From an uncultured Candidatus Thioglobus sp. (GTDB lineage Bacteria > Pseudomonadota > Gammaproteobacteria > PS1 > Pseudothioglobaceae): 41,022 nucleotides of DNA. The DNA is taken from the NCBI GenBank assembly GCA_905612405.1, contig CAJQRX010000013.1:1-41022 (forward strand). The letters run 5' to 3'. The position numbers and the translations under genes were made by a program. Below are positions 17,422-28,855 of this stretch, in pieces (the stretch's first letter is position 1; the number at the start of each line of letters is the position of its first letter). Below the pieces are notes generated by a model. That model made no database searches and was not told the origin of the DNA. It saw nothing but the letters and a program-made list of their open reading frames with translations.

Positions 17422-18576
17422 GTGAGTAAAAAACAAAATGGAGCCTCAATGGCTTGGAATGATAACAACAACCAAACTCCTCCAGAGCTTGATGAGGTTA
17501 TTAAAGATTTTAAAAATAAATTCAACTCTACATTTGGTGGGAGTTCTTCAGGAAACTCTGGGGCCAGTAAGGCTGCAAAAGGAAGTTTTAAATATATATT
17601 TATACTGGCATTCATAGTTTGGATGGCAACAGGTATTTATATTATTGATCCAGCTGAAAGAGGAGTTGTTTTGCGTTTTGGCGCTTTTCAAACATCAACA
17701 ACTCAGGGGCCTCACTGGCATATTCCTTACCCTATTGAGTCAGTCTACAAAGTTAATGTTGAGCAAGTTCGCTCTGCAGAAATTGGTTTTAGAAATGCTC
17801 AAAATTCATATAGCGGCGGAGTAAGTTCAGAGTCATTAATGCTTACTCGAGATGAGAACATGGTTGATGTTAAGCTTGCTGTTCAGTATAAAATTGCAGA
17901 CGCACAAGCATACCTATTTAATGTTTCTAATCCAGAGCTTACTTTAAGTCATGTCGTTCAAAGTATTATTAGGCAAGTTGTTGGTGATAATACAATGGAC
18001 TTCGTTTTAACTACTGGTCGTGATCAAGTGGCACAAGAGGTTAAAACAGCCTCTCAGGCACTCATTAATGATTATGGACTTGGTATACAGATTACAGCTG
18101 TAACTATGCAGGATGCTCAGCCACCAGTTCAACTTAAAGCTGCCTTTGATGATGTTGTAAAGGCGAGGGAAGATGAACAGAGATATATTAATGAAGCTCG
18201 GGCTTATGCAAATGATATTGTTCCTAAGGCTCGTGGTGCAAGTCAGAGGCTTCTCGCAGAAGCTGAAGCCTATAAATCAGAAGTTGTTTCTAAGTCAGAG
18301 GGTGAAGCTTATCGTTTTACTCAGATCTTAACTGAGTATACAAAGGCTCCTGGTGTTACCAAGGAGAGGCTATATAGAGAGACTCTAGAGGATGTTCTTA
18401 GTAATACGAGCAAAGTTATTGTAGATTCAAACTCTAATTCTCTTATGTATCTGCCAATTGATCAGTTAATTAACTCTAATAGGGTTTCAAAATCTGGTTC
18501 AAATACAAGTACTTATAATCAAACTCCATCGGGTCAAAGTGATGAAAGTGTATTACGCTCAAGGGAGAACAGATAA
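17422..18576 (+). CDS. hflK: FtsH protease regulator HflK
   Basis: A 384-residue SPFH (band 7) membrane protein that forms large cages with HflC around the FtsH protease. It has a soluble N-terminus with WNDNNNQTPPELDEVIKDF, a Gly/Ser-rich linker (about 40-50), one transmembrane helix (about 55-72), a periplasmic SPFH domain with PAERGVVLRFG, and long helices after EDEQRYINEARAY. The start is GTG with AAGGA about six bases upstream. Upstream is a 237-base divergent gap to lptD. The hflK stop overlaps the hflC ATG (TAATG), indicating coupled translation of partner subunits. The C-terminal tail is low-complexity Ser/Asn-rich. Confidence 0.96.
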   Translation: MSKKQNGASMAWNDNNNQTPPELDEVIKDFKNKFNSTFGGSSSGNSGASKAAKGSFKYIFILAFIVWMATGIYIIDPAERGVVLRFGAFQTSTTQGPHWHIPYPIESVYKVNVEQVRSAEIGFRNAQNSYSGGVSSESLMLTRDENMVDVKLAVQYKIADAQAYLFNVSNPELTLSHVVQSIIRQVVGDNTMDFVLTTGRDQVAQEVKTASQALINDYGLGIQITAVTMQDAQPPVQLKAAFDDVVKAREDEQRYINEARAYANDIVPKARGASQRLLAEAEAYKSEVVSKSEGEAYRFTQILTEYTKAPGVTKERLYRETLEDVLSNTSKVIVDSNSNSLMYLPIDQLINSNRVSKSGSNTSTYNQTPSGQSDESVLRSRENR

Positions 18577-19433
18577 TGAATAAAATTATTATAGTAGTAG
18601 CTGTATTGGTAGCAATCTTAATAAGCTCAAGTTTGTATACTGTTAATGAAACGCAAGTAGCAATTAAACTAAGGCTGGGAGAAATTGTTTCAGTTGAAAA
18701 TAAACCAGGTCTAAAGTTTAAAACTCCTTTTGTGAATAACGTGGTTACATTTGATCAGCGCATTCAGACATTAGATGCTCCAGCAGAATCATTTTTGACT
18801 GTTGAAAAGAAAAATTTAACGGTTGATTCTTATGTTAAGTGGCGAATTGTTGATACAGAAAAGTTTTATATATCAACGGGTGGTGCGATGTCATCGGCAA
18901 ACTTAAGGCTTGCTCAAAATAATCAGGATGCTCTTAGAAGTGAATTTTCTAAGCGCACTATTATTGAAGTTGTTTCCTCTCAGCGTGATGCAATTATGGC
19001 AAGTGTGAAAAGAAAGCTTAAGGCAATTGCTGAAGATGAGTTTGGTATTGAGGTTATAGACGTTCGTATTAAACGAATTGAGCTTGCTCAGGAAGTTAGA
19101 AATTCAGTCTATAGTCGAATGGAAACAGAAAGAAAAAGTATTGCCAATAAATTCCGCTCAGAAGGTGCAGAGGAGGCTGAAAAAATCCAGGCTTTTGCAG
19201 ATAAAGAAAGAACAATTATCCTGGCAAATGCCTATAGAGATTCTGAAAAGATTCGAGGAAATGGAGATGCAATCTCAGCAAGTAATTATGCTGAAGCTTA
19301 CAGTCTAGATGTTGATTTTTATTCTTTTTATCGCTCTTTGGAGTCATACAAAAAGTCTTTTAATCAGCAAGGTGATATCTTAATACTTAATCCTGATTCA
19401 GAGTTTTTCCGCTACTTTAACCCTTCAAACTAA
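18576..19433 (+). CDS. hflC: FtsH protease regulator HflC
   Basis: A 285-residue SPFH protein, partner of HflK in the FtsH-HflKC complex. It has one N-terminal transmembrane helix (about residues 3-21), then VNETQVAIKLRLGEIVSVENKPG and the middle-domain helices with RIKRIELAQEVRNSVYSRM and ERKSIANKFRSEGAEEAEKI, all typical. The ATG overlaps the hflK stop by one base. Downstream, hisZ begins nine bases after the stop, as in many gammaproteobacteria. Length is slightly below that of E. coli HflC (334), mainly in the middle. Confidence 0.96.
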   Translation: MNKIIIVVAVLVAILISSSLYTVNETQVAIKLRLGEIVSVENKPGLKFKTPFVNNVVTFDQRIQTLDAPAESFLTVEKKNLTVDSYVKWRIVDTEKFYISTGGAMSSANLRLAQNNQDALRSEFSKRTIIEVVSSQRDAIMASVKRKLKAIAEDEFGIEVIDVRIKRIELAQEVRNSVYSRMETERKSIANKFRSEGAEEAEKIQAFADKERTIILANAYRDSEKIRGNGDAISASNYAEAYSLDVDFYSFYRSLESYKKSFNQQGDILILNPDSEFFRYFNPSN

Positions 19434-19442
19434 ACAAGGGTT

Positions 19443-21888
<2,446 letters not shown>

Positions 21889-21927
21889 CTCTAAACGTTT
21901 CTAAGCTTACTTTATACTAAGCACATT

Positions 21928-24042
21928 ATGTCAGACCCTCACTATGATCGTGAAGCGGAAAAATATGAGAGCCCGATTCCATCTCGCGAACATATTTTAA
22001 GTTTTATTCAACAAAAACCTAAAACTAAAAGTCAGCTTTTTGAGCTTCTTTCTTTAGAAGATGTTCAGAAAAAAGCGTTTGAAAGGCGCTTAAGGGCAAT
22101 GGTTCGAGACAAGCAACTAAGCTGCAATAAGAATGGTGTTTATCGACCATATTCTAATAGAGGGCTTATAACTGGAACAGTTATTGCTAATCCTAAGGGG
22201 TTCGGTTTCGTTGCTTTAGATAAAGGCGGAAAAGATCTTAGACTTTCAAATCAACAAATGAAGTTGGTTTTTCATGGTGATAAGATTAAAGTTCGGCTTC
22301 TCAATCGAAGACTTGATGCTGAAGTAGTTGAAGTTATCGAGACAGCTAAAAACCTTGTTGGAAGGCTTCATTTAGATGGTGATGATGATTATGTTGTTGT
22401 CGATGATAGAAGAATTAAGCATAATATTGATATTGTAGAGCTGATGGAAGGCTGCTCTGATAATCAGGTGGTGGTTGTAGAAATACTCTCTTCTCCAACG
22501 CTTGATAGAAATGCAACTGGAAAAATTACCTCAATCCTTGGAAATTATTTAGACGAAGGCGTAGAAGTAGATTCTGCAATCTATCGCCATCAAATACCAT
22601 CTGTCTTTGGAGAAATAGCGCTTGAAGAGGCATCTAAATTACCAACTAAAGTCCTCCCAAAAGATAAGAAAGACAGGGTTGATATAACAAAGTTAGAGCT
22701 CATAACAATTGATGGAGACGACTCTAGAGATTTTGATGATGCTGTTTATGCTAAACCATTTAAAAATGGCTGGAAACTATTTGTTGCAATTGCTGATGTC
22801 TCTCACTATGTTAACGAAGAGTCTGAATTAGATATTGAGTCTTTAGAGCGCGGTAATTCAGTTTATTTTCCACATAGAGTTGTTCCAATGCTTCCTGAAG
22901 CTATATCAAATGGCCTTTGTTCTCTTAATCCTAAAGTTGAACGGCTTTGTATGGTGTGTGAGATGGAAATTGATTCTTTGGGAGAGTTCTTAGACTATAA
23001 GTTTTATCCAGCAGTGATGCTATCTCATGCTCGCCTCACATATGGGCAGGTCAATGAGATGCTTGAGGATAGCAAGAGTCTTTTAAGAAAAGAGTATAGC
23101 AACGTAGTTGAAAATGTAGATTATCTATATAGCCTTTACAAAACGCTTCGAATTTCTAGGCAAAAAAGAGGAGTAATGGACTTTGATCGAATTGAAAGTC
23201 AGATATTATTTGATGGTAAAGGCAAGATTAAAGATATTGTAGCTAGAAAAAGAAATGATGCCCATAAGTTAATTGAAGAATGCATGCTAATGGCAAATCA
23301 GGCAACTGCAAAATTCTTACAGAAAAAAAATGAAGATTTCTTATTTAGAGTTCACCCTAAGCCTACAGCTGAAAAAGTTGAGGTAACTAAGAAGTTTTTA
23401 TCTGCTGTTGGCCTTACCCTAGAGGGTGGCCATCAACCAGAATCTAAAGATTTTGCCAAGGTGTTAAAAAATGCACATGGCAGGGATGATGAGAATATTA
23501 TTAAAACTGTAGTACTTCGAACAATGAAGCAGGCTACTTATACTCCGAACAATGAGGGCCACTTTGGCTTGGCTTTTGAGGATTACACTCACTTTACTTC
23601 TCCAATTCGTCGTTATCCAGACCTTCTAGTTCATCGCGCTATCAAGCGCGCTTTATCAGGTAAATTGAGAGAGCCATCAAGTAGAATGTTGGAGCTGGGA
23701 GCTCATCTATCAATGACCGAAAGGCGTGCAGATGATGCCTCAAGAGACGTTGAGCAGTGGCTAAAATGTGAGTATATGAGTGACAAGGTGGGTGATAACT
23801 TTAACGGCGTTATTTCTGGCGTTGCAGGTTTTGGCCTTTTTGTAGAGCTCTCTGACGTATTCGTTGAAGGCTTAATTTCAGTTCGTGATTTAAGAGACGA
23901 TTACTTTATTTTTGATGATGTTCATCATCAATTAAAGGGTGAACGTAATGGAAAAATTTATCGCTTAGGCGATATGATTAATGTGAAGATTGCATCAGTT
24001 AACCTAGACGATAGAAAAATTGACTTTATTCCGGTCAAGTAA
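21928..24042 (+). CDS. rnr: Ribonuclease R
   Basis: A 704-residue 3'-5' exoribonuclease of the RNB family able to degrade structured RNA. Domain order: N-terminal winged-helix region (residues 15-70, REHILSFIQQKPKTKSQLF), two cold-shock domains (about 75-225, with GTVIANPKGFGFVALD), the RNB core with the metal-binding DGDDSRDFDDAVYA, and one S1 domain at the end (FNGVISGVAGFGLFVEL). The protein stops within a few residues of the S1 domain (FIPVK), so it lacks the long lysine-rich tail of E. coli RNase R (813 residues). The convergent ilvD begins 20 bases beyond its stop, with no visible terminator between them. Confidence 0.95.
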   Translation: MSDPHYDREAEKYESPIPSREHILSFIQQKPKTKSQLFELLSLEDVQKKAFERRLRAMVRDKQLSCNKNGVYRPYSNRGLITGTVIANPKGFGFVALDKGGKDLRLSNQQMKLVFHGDKIKVRLLNRRLDAEVVEVIETAKNLVGRLHLDGDDDYVVVDDRRIKHNIDIVELMEGCSDNQVVVVEILSSPTLDRNATGKITSILGNYLDEGVEVDSAIYRHQIPSVFGEIALEEASKLPTKVLPKDKKDRVDITKLELITIDGDDSRDFDDAVYAKPFKNGWKLFVAIADVSHYVNEESELDIESLERGNSVYFPHRVVPMLPEAISNGLCSLNPKVERLCMVCEMEIDSLGEFLDYKFYPAVMLSHARLTYGQVNEMLEDSKSLLRKEYSNVVENVDYLYSLYKTLRISRQKRGVMDFDRIESQILFDGKGKIKDIVARKRNDAHKLIEECMLMANQATAKFLQKKNEDFLFRVHPKPTAEKVEVTKKFLSAVGLTLEGGHQPESKDFAKVLKNAHGRDDENIIKTVVLRTMKQATYTPNNEGHFGLAFEDYTHFTSPIRRYPDLLVHRAIKRALSGKLREPSSRMLELGAHLSMTERRADDASRDVEQWLKCEYMSDKVGDNFNGVISGVAGFGLFVELSDVFVEGLISVRDLRDDYFIFDDVHHQLKGERNGKIYRLGDMINVKIASVNLDDRKIDFIPVK

Positions 24043-24062
24043 AGCAAACAAAAACTAGTTAG

Positions 24063-25727
24063 TTATTCAGTTATTGCTCCTCTTGAAGCAGATTGAGCAA
24101 GTTTTGCGTACTTTGCTAATACGCCTTTAGTGTATTTCGAAGCTGGTTTTACCCACCTTGAGAGTCTCTCTTTAATTACTGAGTCATCAACAAGAAGTTC
24201 GAGGCGATTATTTTCTGCATCAATTAATATTTCATCACCATCTTCAATAATTGCAAGAGCTCCACCAACAAATGCTTCAGGAGTTATGTGGCCAACTACA
24301 AAGCCATGAGTTCCTCCTGAAAATCTTCCATCGGTAATTAGGGCAACTTTTCCGCCCAATCCTTTGCCCATAACGGCTGAGGTAGGTGCTAACATTTCAC
24401 GCATTCCTGGACCACCTTTTGGGCCTTCATAGCGAATTACAATGACGTCACCTTCTACAATTTTGTCTTTTAAAACTGCCTGAAGAGCATCTTCTTCACA
24501 AGCAAAAGTTTTGGCACTTCCTTGAAACTTTAAGCCTTCTTTTCCAGTAATTTTAGCAACCGAACCTTCAAGAGCAAGATTTCCTCTTAAAATTCTTAAA
24601 TGAGAGTCTTTTTTGATTGGACTATCTAGTGGCATGATAATTTTTTGGTCTTCATCATAAGGCTTAACATTTTTAAGATTTTCAGCTAAAGTCTCACCCG
24701 TTACCGTCAAACAATCACCATGAAGCATTCCAGCATCTAACAGCATTTTCATTAAAGGGAGTGTGCCTCCAATTTGAACGAGTTCACTCATCATATATTT
24801 ACCAGAAGGTTTTAGGTCTGCAAGAACAGGAACTTTCGCTCCAATTCGAGTAAAGTCGTCAATCGTTAGATCCACACTTATTGCATCAGCCATAGCAATT
24901 AAATGAAGAACTGCATTGGTCGATCCCCCAAGAGTGATGATTAAAGTAATCGCATTTTCAAATGCTTTTTTAGTCATAATATCACTTGGCTTAATATCTT
25001 TATCTAATAGCTTTAGAACAGCTTCACCTGCGCGTACACAGTCCGTATTTTTATCATTAGAAATTGCATCTTGTGATGACGAGTTAGGAAGGCTCATACC
25101 TAGTGCCTCAATTGCTGATGCCATGGTGTTGGCTGTATACATGCCTCCACAAGAGCCAGGCCCTGGAATCGCAGTTGATTCAATTTGTTCAAGTTCAATA
25201 TCACTTATATCGTTGTTTGCTCTCTTGCCGACTGCTTCAAAGACGCTCACAATATCAGTATGGTTTTTACCTGGCTGAATTGTTCCTCCATAAACAAAAA
25301 CTGAAGGCCGATTAAGTCTAGCAAGGCCCATGAGGCACCCAGGCATGTTTTTATCACAGCCACCTATAGCAACCACTCCATCAAAGCCCTGGCAAGCCGT
25401 AACCGTCTCAATAGAGTCCGCTATAACCTCTCTAGATACTAATGAATATTTCATTCCTTCTGAGCCCATTGAAATGCCGTCTGAAATAGTAATAGTATTG
25501 AATATAACGCCTTTACCTCCAGCACTATTGACGCCACTTTCGGCTTCTTTTGCAAGATCATTAATATGCATATTGCATGGAGTTACCATTGACCATGTTG
25601 AAGCAATTCCAACTTGAGGTTTTTTAAAATCTTCTTTTTTAAAACCTACTGGATATAGCATCGCTCTTGATGCGGCGCGTTCATAACCATCGACTACGGC
25701 TGAGGAATACTTTCTTGAGTTTGACAT
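24063..25727 (-). CDS. ilvD: Dihydroxy-acid dehydratase
   Basis: A 554-residue iron-sulfur enzyme that makes 2-oxo acids for valine, isoleucine and leucine. Cluster cysteines are visible in [20 protein letters not shown] and [14 protein letters not shown], the set found in IlvD. The C-terminal half has [14 protein letters not shown] and [21 protein letters not shown], both diagnostic. It is a single-gene unit, convergent with rnr and divergent from the ArgA-like gene 74 bases away. The 554-residue length fits the shorter IlvD type rather than the 616-residue E. coli type. Cluster type ([2Fe-2S] or [4Fe-4S]) cannot be decided by eye. Confidence 0.97.
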   Translation of the reverse strand: MSNSRKYSSAVVDGYERAASRAMLYPVGFKKEDFKKPQVGIASTWSMVTPCNMHINDLAKEAESGVNSAGGKGVIFNTITISDGISMGSEGMKYSLVSREVIADSIETVTACQGFDGVVAIGGCDKNMPGCLMGLARLNRPSVFVYGGTIQPGKNHTDIVSVFEAVGKRANNDISDIELEQIESTAIPGPGSCGGMYTANTMASAIEALGMSLPNSSSQDAISNDKNTDCVRAGEAVLKLLDKDIKPSDIMTKKAFENAITLIITLGGSTNAVLHLIAMADAISVDLTIDDFTRIGAKVPVLADLKPSGKYMMSELVQIGGTLPLMKMLLDAGMLHGDCLTVTGETLAENLKNVKPYDEDQKIIMPLDSPIKKDSHLRILRGNLALEGSVAKITGKEGLKFQGSAKTFACEEDALQAVLKDKIVEGDVIVIRYEGPKGGPGMREMLAPTSAVMGKGLGGKVALITDGRFSGGTHGFVVGHITPEAFVGGALAIIEDGDEILIDAENNRLELLVDDSVIKERLSRWVKPASKYTKGVLAKYAKLAQSASRGAITE

Positions 25728-25801
25728 CTATTTTTAGTTAGCAAAAAATACAAATTTTAGACTAAAATAGTGCGGTTCTATGGGCAATTTAAGGTTACAA
25801 G

Positions 25802-26224
25802 TTGAGTAAAGCCAAACAAATTATTGAATTAATGCAGCCTTTCGTTGATGAAGGTAGATTGTTAGAAAGAAGTTATGAGAGCATTAACAAAGAAATAGAA
25901 AATTTTATATCCATAGAAAATAATGGTCAAATTATCGCCTGTGCGGCTCTAAAGACTTATGAAAAAGAAAATATTGGTGAAATTTATGGGTTAGTAGTTA
26001 ATAAAGATTATCATAATACTGATGCCTCTTCTAATTTAATGGATTTATTGATTCAAAAAGCCTTGGATCTTAATTTGTCTTCTATTTTTGCTTTGTCTAA
26101 GTTTGGAGGTAGATTCTTTTTTAGACATGACTTTATCGAAAGCGAGCTCAGTTCTCTACCTTTAATTAGGCAAAAGAGTTATGATTATCAAAGAAACTCA
26201 ATTATCTATTTAAGAATTTTTTAA
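25802..26224 (+). CDS. Stand-alone ArgA-like GNAT domain (putative short N-acetylglutamate synthase)
   Basis: A 140-residue GNAT protein that aligns along its whole length with the C-terminal acetyltransferase half of E. coli ArgA: RLLERSYESINKEIENF, IIACAALKTYEKENIGEIYGL, SSIFALS, and the closing YDYQRNSI. The amino-acid-kinase half of ArgA is absent. Upstream there is only the 74-base gap to ilvD, so this is not a truncated remnant in place. The CoA pyrophosphate loop is weak: where ArgA has Arg-Ser-Ser-Ser-Arg-Gly this protein has HNTDAS (about 71-76). The start is TTG with AAGG about eight bases upstream. It may supply N-acetylglutamate for arginine synthesis. Another substrate is possible. 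Confidence 0.7.
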   Translation: MSKAKQIIELMQPFVDEGRLLERSYESINKEIENFISIENNGQIIACAALKTYEKENIGEIYGLVVNKDYHNTDASSNLMDLLIQKALDLNLSSIFALSKFGGRFFFRHDFIESELSSLPLIRQKSYDYQRNSIIYLRIF

Positions 26225-26272
26225 GTATTTTTACTACCTACCTTTTATTGAGCAACAAATAATTAATGACTA

Positions 26273-26869
26273 ATGGCACTTAAAGATAGAATTCGTGGAT
26301 ATCTTCCAGTAGTAATAGATGTTGAAACTGCTGGTTTTAATGAAAATACAGATGCTTTATTGGAGATCTGTGCAATCATTTTAGGTATTGATGATGGTGG
26401 TAATTTCTTTCCAAAAAAGACACTACATTTTCATGTAGAGCCTTTCAAAGGAGCTAATATTGAGCCTTCAGCGCTCAAGTTTAATGGAATTGATATTAAT
26501 AATCCATTTAGACTTGCAGTTTCTGAAAAAGAAGCTCTTAGTGAAATTTTTATGTCTGTGAGTGATGACTTAATTATAGAGGAATGTACTCGCGCTATAC
26601 TTGTAGGCCACAATGCATTTTTTGACCTTGGGTTTGTGAAAGCTGCTACAGATCGCTCTAAGCTTAAGAGTCCGTTTCATCAATTTTCAACCCTTGATAC
26701 GGTTAGTTTGTCGGCTTTATATTGTGGTGAAACAGTACTGGCTAAAGCGGTTGCAAAAGTAGGAATAGATTGGGACAATGATAAAGCGCATTCAGCACTT
26801 TATGACACTAAGAAAACGGCTGAGCTTTTTTGTCATATTTTTAATATTCAAAATATTTTGATCAATTAA
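26273..26869 (+). CDS. rnt: Ribonuclease T
   Basis: A 198-residue DEDD-family 3'-5' exoribonuclease that trims tRNA and other stable RNA ends and turns over the tRNA CCA end. Exo motif I is VVIDVETAGFN (Asp and Glu near residues 17-19), Exo II is LVGHNAFFDLGFV, and Exo III is the HSALYDTKKTAELF stretch with its His and Asp. Length is slightly below that of E. coli RNase T (215). The ATG follows TAA-rich sequence with no strong ribosome-binding site. Cotranscription with the ArgA-like gene 48 bases upstream is possible. An AT-rich hairpin lies in the 107-base gap downstream. Confidence 0.93.
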   Translation: MALKDRIRGYLPVVIDVETAGFNENTDALLEICAIILGIDDGGNFFPKKTLHFHVEPFKGANIEPSALKFNGIDINNPFRLAVSEKEALSEIFMSVSDDLIIEECTRAILVGHNAFFDLGFVKAATDRSKLKSPFHQFSTLDTVSLSALYCGETVLAKAVAKVGIDWDNDKAHSALYDTKKTAELFCHIFNIQNILIN

Positions 26870-26976
26870 TTCTAGCTATTTATTGCATTGAGGGGTCAGG
26901 CATGTTAGAGTTCAAAATAATCTACTAGAAAACTAGTTTTAGTTAAGCCATCTAATAAAATCATATACGAGGTCCA

Positions 26977-27513
26977 ATGAAAAATAAACCGTCATTCACT
27001 CTAGAAAATTTAATAGAATCAATTATTTTCCGAAGCAGATGGCTGCTTGCTCCTTTTTTCTTAGGTCTAGTTTTTAGTATATTGCTTCTATTTGTAAAGT
27101 TTTCAGAGGAATTAATTCATCTGACAACCGACATATTTATCTCTAGCGAGAGTGATGTGATTGTTGGTATTCTTGCTTTAGTTGATATAGCTCTCGTAGG
27201 AAGCTTGTTGTTAATGATTATTTTCAGTGGTTATGAAATATTTGTTTCTAAAATTGATGTTGCCACACATGAAGATAGACCAGATTGGATGGGAAAGGTA
27301 AATTTTTCAGGCTTAAAGTTAAAAGTTATAGGCGCTATTGTTGCTATTTCAGCTATTGACCTACTTAAAACTTTTATGAATCTCTCGGACACAATGACAC
27401 AAAATGAAATGGATACAATAATGTGGAAGGTTGCACTGCATATGGCATTTGTCATATCTGGAGTTCTTTTTGCAGTAATGGATAAAATTGCCTCAATGAC
27501 TGATCATGAATAA
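26977..27513 (+). CDS. UPF0114 (YqhA-like) inner-membrane protein
   Basis: A 178-residue membrane protein of the UPF0114 family, function unknown. Hydrophobic helices lie at about residues 20-42, 65-88, 112-130 and 148-168. The family signatures are the N-terminal ESIIFRSRWLLAPFFLGL, the GSLLLMIIFSGYEIFVS segment, and LKLKVIGAIVAISAIDLLK after the polar loop HEDRPDWMG. The ATG follows a GAGG-containing stretch (ACGAGGTCCA) seven to eight bases upstream. It is convergent with an unrecognised minus-strand gene whose stop lies six bases beyond its own. No metabolic context is apparent. Confidence 0.88.
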   Translation: MKNKPSFTLENLIESIIFRSRWLLAPFFLGLVFSILLLFVKFSEELIHLTTDIFISSESDVIVGILALVDIALVGSLLLMIIFSGYEIFVSKIDVATHEDRPDWMGKVNFSGLKLKVIGAIVAISAIDLLKTFMNLSDTMTQNEMDTIMWKVALHMAFVISGVLFAVMDKIASMTDHE

Positions 27514-27518
27514 CATCT

Positions 27519-28013
27519 CTAGATCTTCCTTAGATATTTATAATCCATCGCCCATTTAATAAACTCATCTGTATTTATTTTATTACTTCTAAACCTCTCT
27601 CTTAGGAGATGATTTTCTACTCTTTGAAAAAAGATTAAACTCAAATAGTTTTCCTTAAGTCCTCCGACTTCATTTAATTTTGTTTTATATAAGTTAGGCT
27701 TTATCAAGCTAGAAAGAGTTGGGTTAACTCCAAGAAGAATTAATAGGCATTCATTGAAGTTTAAATGATTTTTTTCCACTAAAAAATTATGCCATTCAGA
27801 TCTAGTTCTTAACTGCTTATAAGAAATATTTAGTATTTTAAAGTCTAGTATATTGTCTGCAAGAATAACTTCGACTGATTTAATATCATTTGCATCAACC
27901 CTATATAGATTCTCTTTGTTATTAAGGAGAAGTAATTCATGAAGCTTTTTAATTTCAACTTTTATGTTTTCTGCAGTTCTTTCATGAAAAATTTTATAGG
28001 TAACTTCATTCAT
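27519..28013 (-). CDS. Hypothetical protein downstream of plsC
   Basis: A 164-residue, mostly helical, charged protein that I do not recognise. Visible points: the first half has a coiled-coil-like Lys/Glu/Leu stretch (about 15-35). The middle has SEWHNFLVEKNHLNFNECLL followed by ILLGVNP, and the end reads TDEFIKWAMDYKYLRKI. A Trp, then a helix ending in LLxGxxP, then a C-terminal F-x-x-W-A segment, recalls small helical proteins of unknown function seen in several bacteria. I cannot name a family. There is no signal peptide or membrane helix. It starts 16 bases after plsC on the same strand, so it is probably cotranscribed. Confidence 0.7.
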   Translation of the reverse strand: MNEVTYKIFHERTAENIKVEIKKLHELLLLNNKENLYRVDANDIKSVEVILADNILDFKILNISYKQLRTRSEWHNFLVEKNHLNFNECLLILLGVNPTLSSLIKPNLYKTKLNEVGGLKENYLSLIFFQRVENHLLRERFRSNKINTDEFIKWAMDYKYLRKI

Positions 28014-28029
28014 ACTTTTAAGGGGTTAA

Positions 28030-28734
28030 TTATTCAAAAGCTTTTTCTTGCTTTAAGGTCCAATTCCTAATTTTTTTAGTTAACTCTGAAGATGTTAAGC
28101 TTGAGTCTGAAATAACTTCGCCAATAACAACTGTAATTACTCCAGGTTTTTTAATAAAGCCCCCTTTAGGCCATAGATTTCCAGCATTATGATAAACAGG
28201 CACTATTTCATATCCAGATTTTTTTGCAATAGCAGAGCCACCATTTTGATATTCTCCTATGTGTTTAAAAGGTTGTCTAGTTCCTTCTGGAAAGATAACA
28301 ATAGAGATGCCTTTGTTTAGCCTATCAGTGCCTTGCTTGATAACTTTTTTAATTGCTTTAAGTTTATCACCTCGATTAATAATAATAGGCTTAAGAAGTG
28401 CTAGGCTCCAGCCAAATATTGGAAGCCATAAAAGCTCCCTCTTTAAGACCCATGTATGAACTGGAAAAATGGTTTGAAAAGCGAGTGTTTCCCATGTAGA
28501 CTGGTGGTTAGAGATGATTATGTATGGTAATTTTTTTAGGTTCTCACGACCAATAATGTTTGTTGTGATATTTAGAGTTATTTTTAGCCACCAAATGCAA
28601 AAAATAGCCCATTGCGAGAGGAATTTTTGACGAGTTGGGTAGCTTGAAAATACAAAAAGTAATCCACATAAACTGATTAAAATTAAACTAATAATTGAGC
28701 CAATAAAGTACAATAGTGATCTTAAAAGTAACAT
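28030..28734 (-). CDS. plsC: 1-acyl-sn-glycerol-3-phosphate acyltransferase (PlsC family)
   Basis: A 234-residue inner-membrane acyltransferase that makes phosphatidic acid from lysophosphatidic acid. An N-terminal membrane helix (about 8-30) is followed by the acyltransferase motif I, SNHQSTWET (His77 with Glu82, an HX4E version of the usual HX4D), then KRELLWLPIFGW, and motif III FPEGTR at 148-153. A later IVPVYHNAGNLWPKG matches motif IV. The HX4E form with KRELLW occurs in a known subgroup of gammaproteobacterial PlsC paralogues, so a second PlsC elsewhere is possible. It is divergent from rmuC, with a 121-base gap, and cotranscribed with the unknown gene downstream. Confidence 0.9.
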   Translation of the reverse strand: MLLLRSLLYFIGSIISLILISLCGLLFVFSSYPTRQKFLSQWAIFCIWWLKITLNITTNIIGRENLKKLPYIIISNHQSTWETLAFQTIFPVHTWVLKRELLWLPIFGWSLALLKPIIINRGDKLKAIKKVIKQGTDRLNKGISIVIFPEGTRQPFKHIGEYQNGGSAIAKKSGYEIVPVYHNAGNLWPKGGFIKKPGVITVVIGEVISDSSLTSSELTKKIRNWTLKQEKAFE

Positions 28735-28855
28735 AGGATATAGTAGGTCTTAGCGTTATAATTCTATTTAAAATTTTACTAACATTACAATCATTAGGGT
28801 TGTTTTTTTCTAAAAGTAAAAAAACTTTTAATCTTTTTCATCTTGGTATGGGCTA

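Noticed and set aside
21913-21918. TATACT as a near-leaderless rnr promoter
   Set aside because: No -35 at acceptable spacing, and rnr is probably read through from purA 39 bases upstream.
24916-25278. Plus-strand ORF of 120 codons inside ilvD
   Set aside because: It is antisense to highly conserved ilvD codons, with no ribosome-binding site or recognisable domain.
26924-26940. Hairpin ACTAG-AAAA-CTAGT with T-run after rnt
   Set aside because: The stem is only five AT-rich pairs and the sequence is also a simple palindrome; too weak to call a terminator.
28802-28825. Inverted repeat GTTTTTTT/AAAAAAAC in the rmuC leader
   Set aside because: Homopolymer tracts of this kind arise easily in AT-rich DNA, and there is no further sign of function.
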